NCBI RefSeq assembly: GCF_051106095.1
Contig: NC_135783.1
Location: forward strand, 324,244,822 to 324,308,821
DNA length: 64,000 nucleotides
From: Pogona vitticeps
Lineage: Eukaryota; Chordata; Lepidosauria; Squamata; Agamidae
Reading direction: 5' to 3'
The translations under genes and the position numbers were made by a program. Every line of letters begins with the position of its first letter. Positions within the stretch are counted from its first letter, which is position 1. The notes beneath the pieces were generated by a model. That model saw nothing but the letters and a program-made list of their open reading frames with translations, did no database searches and was not told the DNA's origin. This document shows, piece by piece, positions 9,580 through 21,739 of this stretch.

Positions 9580-10917
9580 TTTATCTTATTTATTTATTTA
9601 TTTGACTTTTATTCCGCCCATCTAGACAAATCTACTCTGGGCAGTTTACAGTCCAAAAAGGCAATAAAATTAAAATCATCAATAAAAAGACAAAAACAAG
9701 CCAAAAAAAACAGAGGAAAAAATTAAGTAGTGGCAGGAGCGAAGGCCTGCCTGAAGAGCAGGTCTTCAGTTTACTGTTAAAAACTCCCAGTGAGGGGACC
9801 AGACAGATCTCAAAGGGGAGGACGTTCCAAAGGCAAGGGGCCACTACTGAGAGGCCCAGTTTCTAGTTTTTTCCTTCCGGGCCTCTCTCAGACTTAAGCC
9901 CGTCAGCCAGCCAGTCTGGTTAGAATGAATGACATGGGTAGAACTAGATAGAAGAAGGTGCTCCGACACGTATTGAGGTCCTAAACCATTTAGGGTTTTA
10001 TATGTAATCATTACAACCTTGAAATCAATGCGGAATTTAATGGGTAACCAGTGTAAGGCAGCAAGAGTGGGGGAAATATGATGATATTTTTTCACTCCAG
10101 TTAGTAATTTGGCTGCCATGTTCTGGACCATTTGAACTTTCTGCATCCATCCATAGAGTGCATTGCAGTAGTCTAATCTCAAGACTACGAGTGCATGAAC
10201 AAGTGTGATGAGTGCCCCAACATCAAGATAGGAATGCAGCTCGGCAATCTGCCAAAGATGTAAATGGGTGGTGCGAAGCACATACGTTACCTGGGATTCC
10301 ATGGTGAGCGCCGGATCCAGATGAACCCCCAAGCTGTGGACCACACTCTTTGTGGTGAGAGTTACTCCCCCAAAAGAGAAGGAGCTTCCCAAACCACAGG
10401 TGATAGGAGCGCCCAACCTCAAGACTTCTGTCTTGTCCGGGTTCAACCTCGGCCCATTTTCCTGCATCTACTGCAGAACAGCCCCCAGGCAGCTCTCAAG
10501 GGACATAACAGCATCGACTGCTGATGGGAAAAAGGAGATGTAGATAACATCTCCAGACAACCCCACCCAGCGGCCTCATGTAGATATTAAACAGCATTGG
10601 AGAGATGATCAAGCCCCGCAGGACCCCAGAATTGAGGAGCCATGGGGCCAATACATTCCCCCCAATCTGGACTCTCTGAGAACAGTCCTCCAAGAAGGAC
10701 CAGAGCTAGGCAAGCGCAAGACCACCGATCCCCAACTCGGAGAGCCTCACCAGGAGGATACCGTGGTCGACGGTATCAAAGGCGGCTGAGATGTCGAGGA
10801 GAACCAACAAGGACATATTGCCCCTGTCGGCCTCTCTCAATAGGTCATCTAGCAGGGCGACCAGTGCCATTTCTGTACCATGGCAGAGCCTGAATCTTGA
10901 CTGAAACGGATCCAGGG
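9580..10917 (-). mobile_element. L2-type LINE B, 5'-truncated, nested in LINE A
   Basis: Read on the minus strand, the element starts inside the reverse transcriptase domain. [20 protein letters not shown] and [20 protein letters not shown] (10,920-10,740) are RT blocks. SPMLFNIYMRPLG follows at about 10,600. The catalytic YADD box is lost: text runs from CYL straight into ISFFPSAV, so about six or seven codons are missing. A clean frame of 207 codons at 10,467-9,844 holds LNPDKTEVL, RLDYCNALY, MVQNMAAKLLTG and LHWLPIKFRIDFKV, the RT thumb and C-terminal region. The 3' UTR ends at 9580-9630 with TAGATGGGCGGAATAAAAGT and an AAAT tail. The missing YADD makes it inactive. Confidence 0.85.
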
Positions 10918-11275
10918 TAGGTCCCAGACTTTGGAATTCCTTTCCAAAGGAGGCCAGTCTGCTCCCATCTTTGTTGTTCTCCCAAAAGCAGACACAGACC
11001 TTTCTCTTCAGGCAAGCTTTCCCTTGGTGATGGGTTGCCATAGTGGGATTTGTACATGGATTGTTGTCCCTTCTGCTTTGAATGTGTTTTTAATATTGCT
11101 TTGGCTTACCATTTCCTGCCATGGTATTTTTTTTTTTAAAAGAATCTTTTTTAGACTTAGTATACTTACTGTTTTTATCTTTAAATATTGTCTTTTAATG
11201 ATGTAAGTCACCTTGGGTCCTTTTTAAGGAGAAAGGTGGAGCAAAAAAATATTTCAAATAAATAAATAAATATTT
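10918..11275 (+). mobile_element. L2-type LINE A, right part with 3' end
   Basis: The sentence broken at 9579 continues with GTCCCAGACTTTGGAATTCC, CCAAAGGAGGCC (APRLWNSLPKE-like), then the 3' UTR and the end CACCTTGGGTCCTTTTTAAG, GAGAAAGGTGGAGCAAAA and an AAAT tail. Joining the two sides restores continuous L2 order, which shows that LINE B landed inside LINE A. Confidence 0.7.
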
Positions 11276-12589
11276 ATGTAGTAAGCACCTACCACAGATA
11301 TTCATATAGACATGAGCTACACAGTATTAGGAAGCTGGACACATGGGAAAACAGAATGCTTCTGAGACACCATTATGAATCCACATGGTACAGTGCGGAA
11401 GGAGACAAGTTGATAATCTAGACAGGGAGCAGGTACAGGCAAGAACTCTGGATGCAAACATGAAATTGAGCAATGTAACATAACTCAGGAATTAAGCTTT
11501 TAAAGCCTGGGATACACTGCTTATTTTAGATTGGGACTCTAATTAAGAATACCACTCCAACTTCTAACCCAGTAGCGTTTCCCATATCTGGTTCTACCTC
11601 TGTTGAGCTAATAGCTGTACTATTAGCCCCTTCTGACCACCGGTAGTGGAGGCAGAAACAGTGAAAGACAGCAAATAAAGTAGAGCTTGTCTTCTTTTTT
11701 CCTGGCATGCTACAGGTGTAAAGAGGGTCAAATGCCAGGATTCTGCTGCCAATCTGCCTAGACTGAGACTTCCGACTTTATGACTGTCTTATTGGGTAGA
11801 ATACTGAAGCAACAAGAAAACAGCCTCTAGTTCTAAGAATGATGAAGACAATTACTGTCAAGGGCTTAGGTTTGTGGAAGAAAGTCCACATAAAATGAAT
11901 AGGGGAAAAGTGGGAATCTGGAATATCTCCCTCCCCCCCCCCCGTGACATTTCACTTCTAGGGAATCCTCTCCTGAAGACCAGATCCACCACTTTTATAG
12001 ATAAAACATCTCAACTTGTAATGAAGGAAACAGTGCACGAACAAAGCTTGTAGTTTACTACAGACTTTGCTGTCCTTCTTTCACTGGACTTTTAAAAGCG
12101 ATCAGCTTAGATCTTTCCAGACCTGCTACATTCTCTCCTTCCAAAGAAAGCCAGGCAACCAACCTGCATAATACATGTGTAGCAGATGGGGGTTGCAGGA
12201 GTCCCTCTGACTAACAATCTCCAGCTATATGTGCGAAGGAACCAAATTTCTCTCAGCAAATATTCAGATTAACAAACCTGGCAATGAAACACACCTGTGT
12301 GAGTCAGACCCGATTTTGGAACAAAAACTAACCACCCTGCCCAGCCCAATGTTTTTTAATAAGGCAGTTTCCCTAAAGAAAAAATTAATTTAAAAACCAG
12401 GAAGGCTTCTTTGTAAGTATTGATGGAAGTGAGAGAGGTTCCTCAGATAAGATCAAGGATACAACAAAATCTATTGCATATGTCGAAAGAGATACTTGAA
12501 AACTCATCCTGCAACATCTACAGTATGCCATGCATGTTCTATCATAATTCACTCTAAATGTTTCCTGTCCCACCATCCTCACATCTCAT
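11276..12589. other. Intergenic stretch, nothing recognised
   Basis: There is a C run at 11,931-11,943 and otherwise unique sequence. No exon or repeat family is recognised. Confidence 0.35.
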
Positions 12590-12925
12590 TCGGTCGGACT
12601 TTTTGGTGTTTGCTCCCAGGCTATGGAACTCCTTCCCAGGGGAGGCCAGGCTGGCTCCCTCTCTGTTGTCCTTTCACCAGTAGACAAAGACATTCTTATT
12701 TAGACAGGCATTTGACCACTGGTCAACTGATGAGGAAGGATCTTTTAATGGTGGATGTTCTTGTGCTTTTTGTTATTATTACTTTAAAATAGTTTTTACA
12801 TGGTATCCATGTAGTGTTGATTTTAATGTGATCTTTAGCTCCTTTTAGTTTTTTAGATTTATATTCTAAAACACACTGGGTCCTGCAAGAGATAAAGGCA
12901 AGGAAAAAAATGAAATTAAATGAAT
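12590..12925 (+). repeat. L2-type LINE 3' end
   Basis: The ORF2 end is visible as GCTCCCAGGCTATGGAACTC, CTTCCCAGGGGAGGCCAGG, CTGGCTCCCTCTCTG (12,613-12,667), followed by a degraded 3' UTR to about 12,920. It is 5'-truncated and has no intact frame. Confidence 0.65.
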
Positions 12926-12988
<63 letters not shown>

Positions 12989-13071
12989 TATCCCGCCCAT
13001 CTGGTCTGGTCGACCACTCTGGGTGGCTTATGAATGAATGAATGAATGAATGAATGAATGAATGAATGAAT
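12924..13071. repeat. (TTTA)n - minus-strand L2 end - (GAAT)n composite
   Basis: A (TTTA)n tract to 12,989 is followed by about 40 bp of a reversed L2 3' end (ATCCCGCCCATCTGG, CACTCTGGGTGGCTTATGAA) and then by (GAAT)n from 13,030 to 13,071. It faces the plus-strand L2 end at 12,590 tail to tail. This is a very short minus-strand L2 insertion whose tail has grown into a microsatellite. Confidence 0.6.
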
Positions 13072-13990
13072 AGTTTTTTTAAATGGAGTAGATATTTTAT
13101 GTGCTATCTCCTTAGTTCTCACTGGCCATATCATCGGGCATGAGCATTTAGTAGCAGGTTGAGCTATGATACCTGAAGTCAGAGATTTCTGACATGAACT
13201 TTGGTCGTTCTGAGTCTTTAGTCAAAGATACCAAAATGGAATATCAATTTATGTTGACAATATATTCCCCAGTGAGATCACCTAGGCCCAGAGGACATCA
13301 GTCCAGTGTGTTTTCCACATAGAAAAATGTGGAAATATATACATGGCTATATTTTAATGTCACATTTCTGTTTGGAGTAGAAAAAATTATAAGCCCTGTC
13401 TTAGGCAGAACTCAGTGCCTCTTTGATGTTCCTGACTGAAAGATTGGATTGTTACTCTGCAACAACTAGAGATGAAGGAACGCCGGGCCAGAGTTTTTCA
13501 GCCTAGTCCACTTGGATTTGAGGAGAATCTAATGTTTACAACAAATGGTATGCATTGATGAAGGAAACTGCATGTCTTACTTTGTAGTGATGTGGATTGG
13601 GGAGAGAAACCAGACATAATGTACACTATGCAGTAAGGTTAAAGGGGGTGTGTTCAATTTCCCTCATTCACATGAACTTTTCTGTTCTGAAAATTAGTCT
13701 TCCTCATTTGTCACACACACTGTTTTACAGATGGAGGGGGCGAACGACATTAGACAAACATGGCTGTCTCTCATTACATATATTTGGGCTCCAGCTGTGA
13801 AAAAAAATGTGTTAAGCCACTCCAGGGAAAAATGACATGAACGAATGAATAAACTGCTGAGATAAAAGAAAAAATATATCTTTTTTTAAGGCACAAACTC
13901 CACCTCATTTAATTGTACTTGTGTATCCAAATCCAAACATGTTTAGCAGTTTAGAGTTATAGAAATCTTTTTCAAGGGTTTGCCATAAAT
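13072..13990. other. Intergenic stretch, nothing recognised
   Basis: No gene or repeat family is recognised. Confidence 0.35.
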
Positions 13991-13991
13991 T

Positions 13992-14094
<103 letters not shown>

Positions 14095-14270
14095 CTGTTT
14101 TACATATTTCATCAATTGTTACAATGATCAAGAACATTTGTTTTCATTCACTGGCAATGAAGACTGAACTGTGCACTTGTTTGAAAGCTTCTACTTTGCC
14201 CTTCTCAACTTACACACACCCTCAAAGCAAGCTATCTGCACTTTGGTAATTAGTGTACTATTTCCTTCCA

Positions 14271-14296
14271 CCAAAAAAAAAAAAAAAAAAAAAAAA
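14271..14296. repeat. Poly(A) run
   Basis: About 26 A residues interrupt otherwise unique sequence. I see no retrocopy or SINE body upstream that would explain it as a tail. Confidence 0.9.
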
Positions 14297-14299
14297 ACC

Positions 14300-17219
14300 T
14301 GCCAAGTTTCACTAGGAAGTGGAAATGTGTAATGTGTTACACTTAGAAACAGGCCAAGAACTGACACTCCTGAACCCATAGACCTCTTCTATGCCTATGG
14401 TATAAGTCGATTGCAGAATGCCAAGGGAACTGAATAGATCGTCCCACTTCAAACTACTGGAGCCCTGATCATTATTGGTCTATATTAAAAACAAATTCTC
14501 TGCATCAAAAAGCCAGTTGACAAACAGAGTGCAGTACTTGAAAGTTTATACCAAATAAAATACATTGGTCTTTTGAGTGCCAAAACACGGTGTTGTTTTT
14601 ACTACAGAAGACAAAAATGGCTACCCATTTTTGTAAATTATATAAAGGGAGGATGGAAACCCAGGAAAGCAAAGAAAATACATTTTTACATTAAAAAAAT
14701 GAACATAGCATATCATTGATAGTCAAACAGAAAAAAAAAAGATTTTTTTTCACTTCCTTTGCCCTCTGCCAGGACAGACAAGTGATTCATTTGCCACTCT
14801 CTAGAAGCGGCTTGCTTATTAAGCCACTTCATGATACCAGCAAATTGACACTGGAGCGATCTAGACGATTGCACATCAAGAGAATGTGTTTATCTGGACC
14901 AATGCTTAATTCTTCAAATTAAACAGTAGTCTCTAACCCCAGACCAATCTGGTATGACTTGATCTTCAGCAGGAATGGTTTAGAATGCTCTACCAAAAGT
15001 GGTGTAATTAATGTTTTTTTAGAACAATCCCAAATGTTCCAGCAGGGGACTACAAAATGTGATAAAACTCCCATGTAGCCAACCTCTCTCTCTCTGTTCT
15101 TCCTCAGATTTATCTTTTTATCCAGTGACCTGGAGAAGCATAGTAATTTCTTGAGACTTCCGATGTCAGGTTAAGACCAGGCAGCTGTAACCATGACACC
15201 TACCACGCAGCTGAAGCCCAGCCCTGAAGGCAGACAAGACAGCTGAGGACAGCCAATGGATACCGCTGGAGGCCTTAGTGTATCACTATTGTGGGAATGG
15301 GCATCTTGGGTATCAAAACACCACAAAATCTGGACAAACTAATTGTCTATTATCGGGGACACAAGACAGGCATAAGAAGGAAATGGCACAACAGCTTTAG
15401 GATGACCCACTTTCATGCCTATAGGAAACTTTCATGGGGAAACCAGCCCATATTAATAGGTTACAAACCTGTAAACTGGAAAGCATGTGCCACTTTATCA
15501 TTCAAGATGAATCTCAGCTACTGTTCTTGGGCCACAAAATGAAGTACACAATTTGGTTAAAGAAGAAGCCAGTCTCCAAATTTAGCCTAGACACAACAAC
15601 GGCTACAGGGTCCCATGTAGTCCTAATGCTACTGGACTTTGCAGCTTGTCATAAATCAATAGGATTCTTTACGCTATTGTTTAAAAAGAACTGCAGCCAG
15701 ACATGGAGTTCATTTGGACTCAGTGGAATAGGAAGCTTAAATCAAAATTAAAGCCATCACAATGGAAAGCTGCTTTGGCAGCTATAAAGACCTCCACCTT
15801 AGATCTTTGTTTGAGGCTCATCCAACAACAACAATAACAAAAAAATACTTGTTAAAGTGACTGGGCCACTGAAGAGATCTCCAACAGATGCTGACTGCTA
15901 GACAATATGTAGAGCACCACCGCCTAAGCTCTTCTACGTCTTTGGGACCTGTGTTGTCACACCATCTTTCTGGAAAGAAGTAATAATAAATATTAATATA
16001 ATCTGGAGCAAAACCCATTTCTCCAGGCTATTATGGGCCATGTGGCAATAAAATGAGACTATCTTTCTATCCAAAAATGATATTGGGGTTATGTCTGAAG
16101 AACATAGATCCTGACTCTGTGGAATATCTTCTAGCTGAACATCTCATGCTGTAAAAAGAGAAAAGCCATCAAATCACTCTGATATGGCTAAGTCGGTGCA
16201 AAAGCTCACAACTCTTGGCATTCAGAAATAAATAGTCTGAATGAACAGAGAGGGGAAAGATGTATTTCTAAATGTCTAGGATAATTGGTCAGAGTTCTTT
16301 GCAGGCTGAGAAGTACAAAGAGTAACATGCAAGCAAACTCCCACTGATGTGACAAGACTTCTGGTCTTCACCTCCCTTCTTCAGCTCTTCACATATTTGT
16401 CCAAATTTGTTCTCCACCCCTCTGGAGTAGATGAGAGGACATATAAATTCTGTCTATGATGTCTTCCTCAGGTTGGATACACCCTTTATTGGGTTTGTGT
16501 GTTATGTCTAAGATACAAGCCTTATTATGTTTCCATGACCTAAAAAGAGAGGTGGTAGAACACAACCACAAAAGGTTTATATCATGTACCACCACCTATA
16601 AAATCGGGAAGGAATTTAGGAGGATGCCGTTACTGTAAATGTATCAAGGCCTTTTCAATTTTTTAAAAAAAAAACTTTTAAAATAATAATAAGAAGGAAA
16701 AAGTGTTGTGGTCCTTGTACCAAATCCAAAAGCAAGGGTGGACAATGCCAAGACAATTGTTGGCTTCCCTATTTGTTCCTGCCCTCTCTCTAAGCTCTCC
16801 ATGGCCCAGACTGAAGAGTTCTGTGGAACTCAAAAGCTTGCCCATATTTAATAATTTGGTGGGAAAGTATTGTGAACGGTTCTTTTTTTTGGGGGGGGGG
16901 TAGTTTTTTTAATGGCTTCCATTGTTTTGGGAAGCCACAAAGAAGCACATCAGGTAAAAACAATTAAAAAAATAAATGGAAAATAAAGAAGACAAAAACA
17001 GAAACTCTAATGCCTAAGGAAGTAGACTTGTACAGTAAAATATAGGAGTTAATCTACAATTCAACAACATTTTTATCTTCTTTTTTTTCTTTTTTTAGTT
17101 AACACGGCTACCTCTTTGGACAGGCAAAGCACACAGCTCCTTGTAGTTTTAGAAAACTACAAAGAGCCATGTGTTTTGCATGCCCAAAGATGAAATGTGG
17201 TGCTTAAGAAAAATAAGCA
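14300..17219. other. Intergenic stretch, nothing securely recognised
   Basis: The part 15,160-16,650 has a slightly higher GC content and several open frames of 60-105 codons on both strands, but none resembles a known family. Homopolymer runs lie at 16,662-16,674 and 16,884-16,899. The text TTAACACGGCTACCTCTTTG at 17,099-17,118 resembles the end of a repeat known from reptiles, but the match is short. Confidence 0.3.
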
Positions 17220-17900
17220 CCACAAACAAGAGTGTCATTAGTGTCAGAAGGAGCAGCAGTTTAATTGCAAAAGCTGCCTGCTCCATTAAAAAGTAATGTC
17301 AGAAGCACTGTGAAACATCAGTAACCTGTGGCAACACACATCTTAAAATGAAATTATGATGCTGATGTAGGTTTCACTAATTAATATCACACCAGTTGTA
17401 CAATTTTAAAGGTAAGAATATATTACTGTAAGCTATCCAGGCCTCATGCCATTCTTTCTCCATGCCTAGACACCACAAACTCTACTAAGGTTGTCTGAAA
17501 TATGCTGGATATAGTCCCATGATGAGCAAAAAGAAAAAGAGACCTTGTCTCCACTGTGGACCAATCATAAGATTTAACACTGGCTTCATTCACGAAATAA
17601 AAATATTAGCTATAGCCTGGTAGTGCATCTTTAATTAATGCAATGGCAACGCACAAACAATACTAGAGTATTCTGGTAGTGTTAATCTGATTCTTCTGTG
17701 ACCTGCAACCCCAGTCATTTGTAATTCATCATGCAACCTGTTGTACAGATAATTATGCGTGTTTAAAACTCATGTTTTCATGCCTGGACAATGATCCCTT
17801 TGTCTATGCTCCGCTTAAACTCTTCCTCAATTTTCCTTTTAAATGACCAGCATTTCAATAATTTTTGAGGTTGAAAGGTGTCTTGGAATCCAGCAATTTA
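17220..17900. promoter_or_regulatory. Candidate conserved noncoding block
   Basis: This is AT-rich, repeat-free sequence with homeodomain-like ATTA/TAAT motifs (TTTAATTGCA, CATTAAAAAGTAATG, ACTAATTAAT, TTTAATTAATGC). A short hairpin (arms 17,250-17,259 and 17,274-17,284, bulged) encloses TTTAATTGCAAAA. This texture is typical of developmental enhancers, but conservation cannot be judged from one genome. Confidence 0.25.
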
Positions 17901-18346
17901 GTTCCTGACGATGATTCAAAGCAAGCGTTGCCTTTTTCTTCCAAAATAAAACAGCAGAGGTTACATTTTTTTTCTTACTATATGGCCCTAAATAGGTTTA
18001 TTTTAATAGCAAAAAATGAAATTAAAAGTGGCGCTGATCTTCCACAAAATTGGATCTGTTTAATAACATCAACACAAATAGCTCCAATTCAGCAAGCTAC
18101 TTAACCACATGTCTAAATTTAAGCCTGGGAACCATCTCAGTGGTGGCAACAGAGTTTGCTTAGCAGTGAACTCACTTGTGGTGCCGAAGAAGTAATAAAA
18201 TATCATCTGTACTGCCATTACTCTTTTGCAGTGGTTTATTTTAAAAAGCCAGAATGATCTCCTTACATTGTTTAGGCACTGAACGGCTAAATGTTCAGCC
18301 TCATTAAATTTTAAATAGCATGTATTTAAAAAAATTAGTAACTACT
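17901..18346. other. Intergenic stretch, nothing recognised
   Basis: Unique AT-rich sequence; no gene or repeat family is recognised. Confidence 0.3.
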
Positions 18347-18524
<178 letters not shown>

Positions 18525-19625
18525 GGTTGAACCTACCGCTCTGAATCAATGTACCAAATATTCCAAATAATGAGGCCTTGAAGCAATTAAAGATCCATTG
18601 ATCTTTGCCAACTTCTTATAGAAAAAGCCAAGGTTAAGAATGCTTCGAAGCAAATTAAGTACACAGATGGCAACATATACAATTTGAAAGGAAAATGGAG
18701 GCCAGAGTGTTGAAACGCTACTGAAGACAGTAAGTCTTGGCCCCATTGTCTGTCTGTCTTAAATGCTTTAGGAAATGCTTGGACTTCTTTATCCTCGTTT
18801 TGTTAATCAAGAGGCTGCGACCTAATGTATCTCACTTGATCTGTCTGAAGTAGTAAACCTCTCTCTCCTGCTGGCCCCCATTCCCACCCTTGCAGTCTGC
18901 AGAGTTGGGAGGAAAAACCCTCATAGGCAACACAGAGGCTTACAGAGAAGAGATAAATGCCCCATTTCTATTGACATTGGATACTGAAGTTGGACACTTT
19001 TGAACTCTGCCCAAATATTTCTACTTCCTATTGTTGTAATTATGAGAAACAACATCATACTCGGATATCTACAGACCCCAAACTCTTCCTACTTTCTGCC
19101 TCAAATGGATAACCACCCTTTTTTGTTCTTTCTACAAGGCGTGCTACTACTGAGGATTTCTGGATCTGCCTCTTAAAGCATCATAACATGGTGCAAGTCA
19201 TGAAACTGTATTGCTGTCTCAGTCATTGTAGCTCCTAAATGTAGGATCACCTCAAGTTTTTCAACTCATTGAGTGATGGTATGGAGTGTTACACTTTCCT
19301 GTTTCATATGGACCTTGATTCAGCTTTAGTGGATACTTTTGCCTAAGCTCAGCCTTCTTTTTTCATGCCATCAACTTACTGGAGGTGAGATGGGGGAGAC
19401 TTGAAGAGAATATTCATTTGTATAAAACATAATTGTGATGTTTGAATTACCCAGACAACCTCCTATAAAGAAAAGGTCATTAGCAACTGTAAAAAGCCAG
19501 TCTCCTCAGTATAATAATACAGTTATTCCTGACAGAAGTTATTATGTCCTTTACAGCATAGGCTTCAATGAAATATACCTATATATCAACAAGGCTATCA
19601 CCCCACTGTTAAATGCTCACTGACT
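18525..19625. other. Intergenic stretch, nothing recognised
   Basis: Unique sequence without recognisable coding or repeat families. Confidence 0.35.
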
Positions 19626-19634
19626 TTCTTACCA

Positions 19635-19735
19635 GCCAGCCAGCCAGCTAGCCAACCAACCAACCAACCACAACCTATGTCATGTCATGTATAAATATTA
19701 TTATGTCATGTCATGTATAAATATTATTAATAAAT
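19635..19735. repeat. CCAG/CCAA repeat and 26-bp tandem duplication
   Basis: A short run of CAGC/CAAC tetramers (19,633-19,668) is followed by a 26-bp unit, 19,676-19,701, repeated perfectly at 19,702-19,727. The unit starts TATGTCATGTCATG and ends AATATTAT, and itself holds a TCATG pentamer repeat. Confidence 0.9.
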
Positions 19736-19754
19736 AAATATTAGCCATGTTATA

Positions 19755-19812
19755 ACTCTCTCATATGTCTGATGAAGTGGACTTGTTTTCGAAAGCTCAC
19801 AATAAAATATAA
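19755..19812 (+). repeat. Interspersed repeat of uncertain class, left part
   Basis: The text TCTGATGAAGTGGACTTGTT, CGAAAGCTCACAATAAAATA is a sequence I recognise as recurrent in reptile genomes ('GATGAAGTGGGCT...CGAAAGCTCA...AATAAA'), usually followed by TTGTTAGTCTTTAAGGTGCC. Here that continuation (GTTAGTCTTTAA) appears only after the BovB insertion, at 20,181-20,192. The class of the element is not known to me. Confidence 0.45.
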
Positions 19813-20171
19813 ATTTGTCATTTAGTCATTTAGTCATGTCCGGTTTTTCGTGACCCCATGGACCAGAGCACACCAGGCCCTCCTATCTTCCACTGCTTCC
19901 CGGAGTTGGGTCAGATTCATGTTGGTTGCTTCGGTGACACTGTCCAACCATCTCATCCTCTGTCGTCCCCTTCTCCTCTTGCCTTCACACTTTCCCAACA
20001 TTAAGGTCTTTTCCAGGGAGTCCTCTCTTCTCATGAGATGGCCAAAGTATTGGAGCCTCAGCTTCAGGAACTGTCCTTCCAGTGAGTACTCAGGGTTGAT
20101 TTCCTTTAAAATTGATAGGTTTGTTCTCCTTGCAGGGGACTCTCCCTGGACTGCAGTCCCCCAGGACTGTA
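19813..20171 (-). mobile_element. BovB LINE, 3' end fragment
   Basis: The minus-strand frame gives MRREDSLEKTLMLGKCEGKR, RRGRQRMRWLDSVTEATNMN and LTQLREAVEDR, the conserved C-terminal end of BovB ORF2. It is followed by the 3' tail CATGGGGTCACGAAAAACCG, GACATGACTAAATGACTAAA. It is strongly 5'-truncated. A 9-bp direct repeat AAAATATAA at 19,804-19,812 and 20,172-20,180 is the likely target duplication. Confidence 0.8.
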
Positions 20172-20192
20172 AAAATATAAGTTAGTCTTTAA

Positions 20193-21555
20193 TATATCAC
20201 TATGTTTTTGTCTTCTTTAATTGTTTTTTTATTTTAATTTTTTAAGCCTGCAATTGTATAAAACAGTCCTGAATTATACTATGCATGCAAATTTAGAAAT
20301 GATTTCTATAACTTAAACAAAATTATAGTGAATCTTATTGAAGAAGTTAAGATAACCATTCAAATGGAGGACATGTTTCAAAAGAGCATTTCCTCTAGCA
20401 GCCCTGGAAATGGGAGGCTCTCCTCCAAAAGGAAGACATATGACTAACCTATCACCTGCTCATTTTATGACTGCAGAAAAGAGCCAAAGAAGCTCCAATA
20501 TAGGTCACTGTTCTTTAAGCCAGAAATTATAGTAGAGGAAGTTATAAAAGATCCAGAGGACAAGTTGTATCTCCGCTGTTCAAAATATAATAATATTTGG
20601 TTTGGCTCTCGGTCATAATCCGAATCTTAGATTTGTAGGGCAGTTCCAAAATAATGTGCGAGAAACATGAAAACACAATAATTCATATTAGGATAATACT
20701 TTTTAATAGGCTGACTGAAAGCACACAGAATACCATGCAATCTTCCAAGGTCTCCAAAACTTTGCAGCAGACAAGATGTCAAAGGGGGGGGGGAAGTGTT
20801 TTTTGTGTGTAATGGCTAATGTTTGAACCACAGAATTTAAATCTTGCACATTCACAAGATGTGTCTCCTGACTAAACCAGACCTTAAGGACAGGTGTGTA
20901 CTAGGCTGCCTCTATTCATATGCCTATTAAGAAGTACAAAATATCCTTCTGATCTATTATACATTTTCATATTGATTAATTTGAGAGGCCTGAATTGGCA
21001 GATGGACTGTTTGTTCATGAAAAATAATGATGGGCATGGAGGGCTTATGTGGAAGAGACTAACGTCAGGGCTAAACTGAAATCATCATTCCCAGAAAAGA
21101 TCCGATTTCAAAAGATCTGGTGTCCTGTAAACCAGCAAAAGGGAGAGCCTTAATCCAACCCACGATACTGCAGAGAGAAAGCAGGTTGTCTCCAGTAATT
21201 TGTAAGTGCATTAAAAATATAAAGGAAATAGGTGCCATCTTGTTATCCTCTGCATTAAGCTTGTGTGTGTGTGGTTAATAGAACTGTGTTCTATATTGTT
21301 CTACTATTCAGGAGTAGACTGAACAGTGGAATAATAGGTTTGTTCCATTTCCAAGACAATGCTGGGCTTTCAGAGATTTAGAATGCTGGTCATCCCTGAA
21401 TAGGGATGAACAAGACCTATTTTGTGATGCAACCATGATATATCTGTGTTTTTTCTGGGTTGTGGAGAATGCTAACCACAAATTGTTCAATTCCCCCAAA
21501 CCCCTATGCATTTCAAAAATTTGTTAGCAAGGGATGAATTATGTCTCTGCAATTA
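20193..21555. other. Intergenic stretch, nothing recognised
   Basis: G run at 20,786-20,794; otherwise unique. Confidence 0.35.
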
Positions 21556-21557
21556 AT

Positions 21558-21700
21558 AATAACTGTGTGCTATCAACTTGCTTCTAACTCAGGGAAACCC
21601 TTCCAGGCTTTTCTAGCCAGAGAAAGTAGCTAGCCATTCCCTTCTTCTGGGGCCAATCTGGGATTGTGCAGCTTGCCATGGCTACACAAGCTGGCTCTTC
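21558..21700 (-). repeat. tRNA-derived SINE, 3' part
   Basis: Read on the minus strand: GAAGAAGGGAATGGCTAGCT, GCCTGGAAGGGTTTCCCTGA, GTTAGAAGCAAGTTGATAGC, ACACAGTTATTATTA. This matches the end of a reptile SINE ('GAAGGCAATGGCAAACC...GTCGGAAGCGACTTGATGGCACA'). The same family is seen on the plus strand at 3150 and 33,220. Confidence 0.5.
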
Positions 21701-21739
21701 TCCCAGGAGGCACAGTGAGAAAAATCAAACTCCAAAGTC

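Noticed and set aside
15160-16030. Cluster of open frames that looked like an old gene copy
   Set aside because: No motif of any known gene or transposon could be read in either strand.
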